From positions 133,435-197,434 of the forward strand of contig NZ_CAMLHC010000015.1 in assembly GCF_946479755.1 (NCBI RefSeq): DNA of 64,000 nt, in the 5' to 3' direction. Below the pieces are notes generated by a model, which was not told the DNA's origin, ran no database searches, and saw nothing but the letters and a program-made list of their open reading frames with translations. The DNA comes from an uncultured Chitinophaga sp. (GTDB lineage: Bacteria; Bacteroidota; Bacteroidia; Chitinophagales; Chitinophagaceae). Of this stretch, positions 60,429-64,000 are shown in pieces. Position numbers and translations under genes: made by a program. The number at the start of each line of letters is the position of its first letter. Within the stretch, counting starts at the first letter, position 1.

Positions 60429-62381
60429 ATGACACGTTTCATAAAAACCTTCCTTCCGCTGCTGTCTGTCCTGCTCCTGGCGGGGCAGCAGCGACTGGTG
60501 GCCCAGTCGGACACCAGTGTATTCTCCCGGCTCGACCTCGACCGGAAAGGAATGGAAAAAGTAAAAACCTGCTGGCTGAAAAAAGACTACCACGAAGCAG
60601 CGGTACAGCTGTTAGCGTACTACCGTCAACGTAAGGACGTGCATCATCCGGAAGTGGAAGCTGCCGGCCCCGTGCCGATGCCTGCTGCAGAAGAGCGGAA
60701 GAAAGCGGAAGACGGCCTGAAACATGTGTTCTTTGCGCATAAAGGCTACAAACCATACTTTTATGGCGATGACATCAACTGGCAGCTGTGGCCCGTGAAA
60801 GACAATGAACTGCGCTGGCAGTTGCACCGGATGTACTGGTGGGAACCCATGGGGCAGATGTACCGCGCCACCGGCGACGAACAATACGCCAAAGCATGGG
60901 CCAGCCAGTACATTGATTGGATCGTTAAAAACCCGCGGGGCCTCTCTCCCGAAAATGACCGTTTTGCCTGGCGTCCCCTGGAGATCAGTCACCGCGTAGA
61001 AAGCCAGACTGCCCAGTTCCAGTACTTTCTGCACTCACCGGCATTCACACCTGAATTCCTGCTGGCATTCCTGCATAACTACTACGCCCACGCCGACTAT
61101 ATCGTGCATCACTATTCCGAGAAAGGCAACCACCTGCTGTTTGAAGCGCAGCGTATTGTCACTGCCGGCACTTTCTTTCCGGAATACCGCGATGCCGCTG
61201 CCTGGCGGGCTTCCGGCATTGCCATCCTTAATAAGGAGATAGGCGTGCAGGTATATCCTGACGGCCTTCAGTTTGAACTGTCGTTCAACTACCACATTGC
61301 CGCAATACAGATTTTCTGCCGGGCACTGGAAATACTACAGATCAACGGCATTGCAGACCAGTTCCCAGCTTCCTATAAAACAACCGTTGAGAATATGATC
61401 ATGGCAGTAGCGGAATTTACTTTCCCGGACTACACCTATCCTATGTTCAGCGATGCCAAGCTGGAAAAAAAATCCGGCCTGTTAAGAAATTTCAAAGGCT
61501 GGGCGAAAGTATTTCCCGACAATGAAGTGATTCGTTATTTCGCGACCGGCTTCAAAAAAGGAACGCCACCGCCACACCTGTCGAATGCTTTAAAAGACGG
61601 CGGTATCTACATCTTCCGCAACGGCTGGACACCGGATGCCACCATGATGGTGCTCAAAGCCAGTCCGCCGGCCTTCTGGCACAGCCAGCCGGACAACGGC
61701 ACCTTTGAACTGTACATCCGGGGCCGTAATTTGTTCCCCGACGCCGGCTGCTATGTCTACGGTGGCGACGAAGCCGTGATGAAGGAGCGCAACTGGTTCC
61801 GCCAGACGAGGGTACACAATACCCTGACGCTGAACAACGCCGATATGGAAGTGAATGCAAAGCACCTCCAGTGGAGCACTTCGCCCAAACTGGACCAGCT
61901 GGTATATGAAAACCCCAGCTATAAAGGACTCTCCCATCGCCGTTCCGTTTATTTCGTGGAGCAACGTTTCTTCGTCATCATCGATGAAGCCATCGGCGAT
62001 GCTACCGGTGAGGTGGCGGTACACTATGGCTTCAAAGAAGGGCCGACGACCGCAGACCAGCAGGCATTGAAAGTAACGACCAATTTCAACGACCATAACA
62101 ATGTGCTGTTACAGTGTTTCCCGGCACAATCTGCCACTATGATCAAAGAAGATAGCTATGTGTCTTATGCTTACCGGCAGAAAGAACCGCGGGACGCGTA
62201 TGCTTTTCAGTCCGTCAAACAAGACGGAAAGACACAACGTTTCATTACCGTGATATACCCGGTGAGCGGCAAGGCGCCCGTTATCCGGGCAGCGGTGAAG
62301 ACAGCCGGTGAAAACCGTTTAAGCGCTACCGTTACCATTGATCAACAGACCTACGAACTCGGATATAACCTGAAACCATAA
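60429..62381 (+). CDS. Heparinase II/III-family lyase (PL12-like)
   Basis: A 650-residue exported polysaccharide lyase. A signal peptide (LPLLSVLLLAGQQRLVAQS) is followed by an alpha/alpha-toroid domain (to about residue 370), which includes GNHLLFEAQRIVTAGTFFPE and the catalytic-type FELSFNYHIAAIQIF, and a C-terminal beta-sandwich heparinase II/III domain (about 390-640; WHSQPDNGTFELYIRGRNLF, RQTRVHNTLTLNN). This layout fits PL12 heparan-sulfate lyases. It follows SusD by three bases and precedes a sulfatase by nine, a common arrangement in heparin/heparan loci. Substrate is inferred. Confidence 0.88.
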   Translation: MTRFIKTFLPLLSVLLLAGQQRLVAQSDTSVFSRLDLDRKGMEKVKTCWLKKDYHEAAVQLLAYYRQRKDVHHPEVEAAGPVPMPAAEERKKAEDGLKHVFFAHKGYKPYFYGDDINWQLWPVKDNELRWQLHRMYWWEPMGQMYRATGDEQYAKAWASQYIDWIVKNPRGLSPENDRFAWRPLEISHRVESQTAQFQYFLHSPAFTPEFLLAFLHNYYAHADYIVHHYSEKGNHLLFEAQRIVTAGTFFPEYRDAAAWRASGIAILNKEIGVQVYPDGLQFELSFNYHIAAIQIFCRALEILQINGIADQFPASYKTTVENMIMAVAEFTFPDYTYPMFSDAKLEKKSGLLRNFKGWAKVFPDNEVIRYFATGFKKGTPPPHLSNALKDGGIYIFRNGWTPDATMMVLKASPPAFWHSQPDNGTFELYIRGRNLFPDAGCYVYGGDEAVMKERNWFRQTRVHNTLTLNNADMEVNAKHLQWSTSPKLDQLVYENPSYKGLSHRRSVYFVEQRFFVIIDEAIGDATGEVAVHYGFKEGPTTADQQALKVTTNFNDHNNVLLQCFPAQSATMIKEDSYVSYAYRQKEPRDAYAFQSVKQDGKTQRFITVIYPVSGKAPVIRAAVKTAGENRLSATVTIDQQTYELGYNLKP

Positions 62382-62390
62382 ACGAAACAT

Positions 62391-64000
62391 ATGCGATCAA
62401 CGCTCCTTCGCAACGCCCTTGGCTGTTGTGCCGGGCTTGCCATGCTATGCAGTTGTCAGCCCAAAAAGCCGGAGAAACGGCCCAATATCATTTTCATCAT
62501 GACGGACGACCACACCACGCGTGCGATGAGCTGTTATGATACCTCGCTGATCCGGACGCCCAACCTGGACAGGCTGGCCCGTGAGGGGATGCTGTTCAGG
62601 AACTGCTTCGTCACCAACGCCGTTTGTGGTCCTTCCAGGGCCACTATCCTCACCGGGAAATACAATCATATCAACGGGCTGACCGACAACGCCAAAACCT
62701 TCGACAGCAGCCAGGTGATTTATCCGCAGCTGCTGCACCAGGCAGGTTACCAGACAGCAATGATCGGCAAATGGCACCTGGGTTCCCTTCCGGTAGGATT
62801 CGACTACTACAGCATCCTGCCAAACCAGGGGGAATACTATCAACCTGATTTTATAGAGAACGGCGATACCATCCGGGAGCCGGGTTATGTGACAGATGTG
62901 ATCACCGACAAGGCGATACGTTTCCTGGAGCATCGTGATAAAGAAAAGCCTTATCTGCTTATCTACCAGCATAAAGCCCCGCACCGCAACTGGATGCCTG
63001 CCATCCGTGACCTGGGGGCGTTTGACAGCGTCACCTTCCCGGAGCCGCCCAACCTGTTGGACGATTTCCGTGACCGCGGAAGGGCTTCCAAAGAACAGCT
63101 GATGAATATCAGCACCGATATGTGGGAGGCCTGGGACCTGAAGGTAGCTGCGGCGGACACGTTGCGCGCTATGGAACAACGCCCGGCACGCCGCACCTTC
63201 AAAGACTCCAAAGGCGATGACTATAAACAGGCCAACAATAAGGCGGAAGACCTGCATCGTTTTTTCCAGGTATACAACCGCCTGACGCCCGCCGAAAAAG
63301 AGCAATGGAACAAAGCCTACGCCGGTCGGGTTGCAGAATACCAGCGACTGAAGCCGCAGGGCGCCGACCTGGTGCGCTGGAAATACCAGCAGTACATGCG
63401 GGACTATCTCTCCTGCGTAAAAGCAGTAGACGATAATGTGGGTCGCCTGCTGAAACACCTGGAAGCCACCGGGGAACTGGACAACACCATCATCGTGTAT
63501 ACGTCTGACCAGGGCTTCTTTCTGGGCGAGCATGGCTTCTTCGACAAGCGGATGATGTATGAAGAATGTTACCGTATGCCGCTGCTGGTGCGCTATCCGC
63601 CAGGTATCCGTCCGGGCAGCACCAGCGATGCCTTCGCCATGAACGTGGACTTTGCGCCTACCCTGCTGGACTATGCAGGCGTGCGCATCCCGGCAGACAT
63701 GCAGGGCAGGTCCTTAAAACCCGTGCTGGCCAACAACGGCCAGGCGCCCACCGGCTGGCGCACCGCTACCTACTATCACTACTACGAATACCCTTCGTGG
63801 CATATGGTCAAACGGCATTACGGCATCCGTACGGCACGTTACAAGCTGATTCATTTCTACAACGACATCGACGAGTGGGAACTGTATGATTTACAACAGG
63901 ACCCGCATGAAATGAAAAACCAGTATGGTAATCCCGCCTATGCACCAGTGACCGACAGCCTGAAGCAGCATATTGCAGCCCCGTTGCCGGATACGCTATT
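62391..64000 (+). CDS. Sulfatase lipoprotein (Cys-type), 3' end cut by window edge
   Basis: An arylsulfatase-superfamily enzyme; 536 codons are present and the frame runs off the right edge. The N-terminus has a signal with Cys20/Cys22 in a lipobox-like AMLCSC. The formylglycine-forming motif CGPSR is at residues 79-83 with the following ATILTGK, so the active-site Cys needs an anaerobic- or FGE-type maturase encoded elsewhere. Metal ligands appear in MTDDHTTRAM, GKWHLGSLP and YTSDQGFFLGEHG. The late signature GFFDKRMMYEECYRMPLLVR resembles GlcNAc-6-sulfatase-type families (S1_11), consistent with the heparinase upstream. The exact linkage is not proven. Confidence 0.9.
   Translation, partial: MRSTLLRNALGCCAGLAMLCSCQPKKPEKRPNIIFIMTDDHTTRAMSCYDTSLIRTPNLDRLAREGMLFRNCFVTNAVCGPSRATILTGKYNHINGLTDNAKTFDSSQVIYPQLLHQAGYQTAMIGKWHLGSLPVGFDYYSILPNQGEYYQPDFIENGDTIREPGYVTDVITDKAIRFLEHRDKEKPYLLIYQHKAPHRNWMPAIRDLGAFDSVTFPEPPNLLDDFRDRGRASKEQLMNISTDMWEAWDLKVAAADTLRAMEQRPARRTFKDSKGDDYKQANNKAEDLHRFFQVYNRLTPAEKEQWNKAYAGRVAEYQRLKPQGADLVRWKYQQYMRDYLSCVKAVDDNVGRLLKHLEATGELDNTIIVYTSDQGFFLGEHGFFDKRMMYEECYRMPLLVRYPPGIRPGSTSDAFAMNVDFAPTLLDYAGVRIPADMQGRSLKPVLANNGQAPTGWRTATYYHYYEYPSWHMVKRHYGIRTARYKLIHFYNDIDEWELYDLQQDPHEMKNQYGNPAYAPVTDSLKQHIAAPLPDTL

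Overview
The window looks like chromosome of a Bacteroidota bacterium of the Chitinophaga type (family Chitinophagaceae). This is inferred from two SusC/SusD outer-membrane uptake pairs, an ECF sigma/FecR pair, many SPII-type lipoproteins, promoters of the form TTTG-N19/20-TAnnTTTG, and the near absence of Shine-Dalgarno sequences. No tRNA, rRNA, CRISPR array, prophage or transposase was seen. About 60 protein genes fill most of the 64 kb.

Region by region. 0-9.6 kb is housekeeping and small accessory genes: lepA (cut by the left edge), an acyl-CoA-binding protein, an M1-like peptidase, a two-gene cytoskeletal unit (an actin-like protein whose phosphate-1 motif lies at the C-terminus, followed by a bactofilin), a DUF3820 protein, a lipoprotein, a response regulator, an LCMT-type methyltransferase and an Lrp regulator. 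9.6-11.2 kb is a TetR regulator and the alpha/beta hydrolase it probably controls, each preceded by the same 18-bp inverted repeat. 11.2-15.4 kb (minus strand) holds an rRNA methyltransferase, methionine aminopeptidase and a tight PARG-NADAR-KptA operon, three enzymes that all act on ADP-ribose-type adducts. 15.5-20.9 kb holds a cytochrome-c lipoprotein divergent from an ohr/DJ-1/ohrR peroxide-response operon, a membrane protein, and a MarR/acetyltransferase pair. 21.2-23.8 kb is mlaE-mlaF-mlaD.

25.0-38.0 kb is a glycerol and glycerophosphodiester locus: a DeoR/GlpR-type regulator with a YhcH-like protein, divergent from glpD-glpK-glpF, a lipoprotein glycerophosphodiesterase, SusC, SusD and a secreted PafA-like phosphatase. 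The order suggests capture of phosphodiester- or lipid-derived glycerol phosphate outside the cell and its conversion to dihydroxyacetone phosphate inside. 38.1-43.9 kb holds a HEAT-repeat protein, a hybrid histidine kinase, an orphan ABC ATPase, a GlxA-type regulator and a VOC protein.

44-50.5 kb holds two paralogous MocR (GntR-aminotransferase) regulators, each with an exact direct repeat 30-31 bp apart at its own start and each beside a GNAT acetyltransferase; between them are an erythromycin-esterase-like protein, a small unknown protein and a DoxX-like protein. 50.5-53.4 kb holds a SMI1-like protein, an atypical SDR, a Crp/Fnr regulator and an alpha/beta hydrolase. 53.5-64 kb is a polysaccharide utilisation locus: ECF sigma factor, FecR anti-sigma, SusC with an STN signalling domain, SusD, a PL12-like heparinase and a sulfatase cut by the right edge. 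Its likely substrate is a heparin/heparan-type sulfated glycosaminoglycan.

The observations judged most worth following are the permuted actin-like/bactofilin pair, the PARG-NADAR-KptA operon, the MocR direct repeats and the glycerophosphodiester uptake locus.
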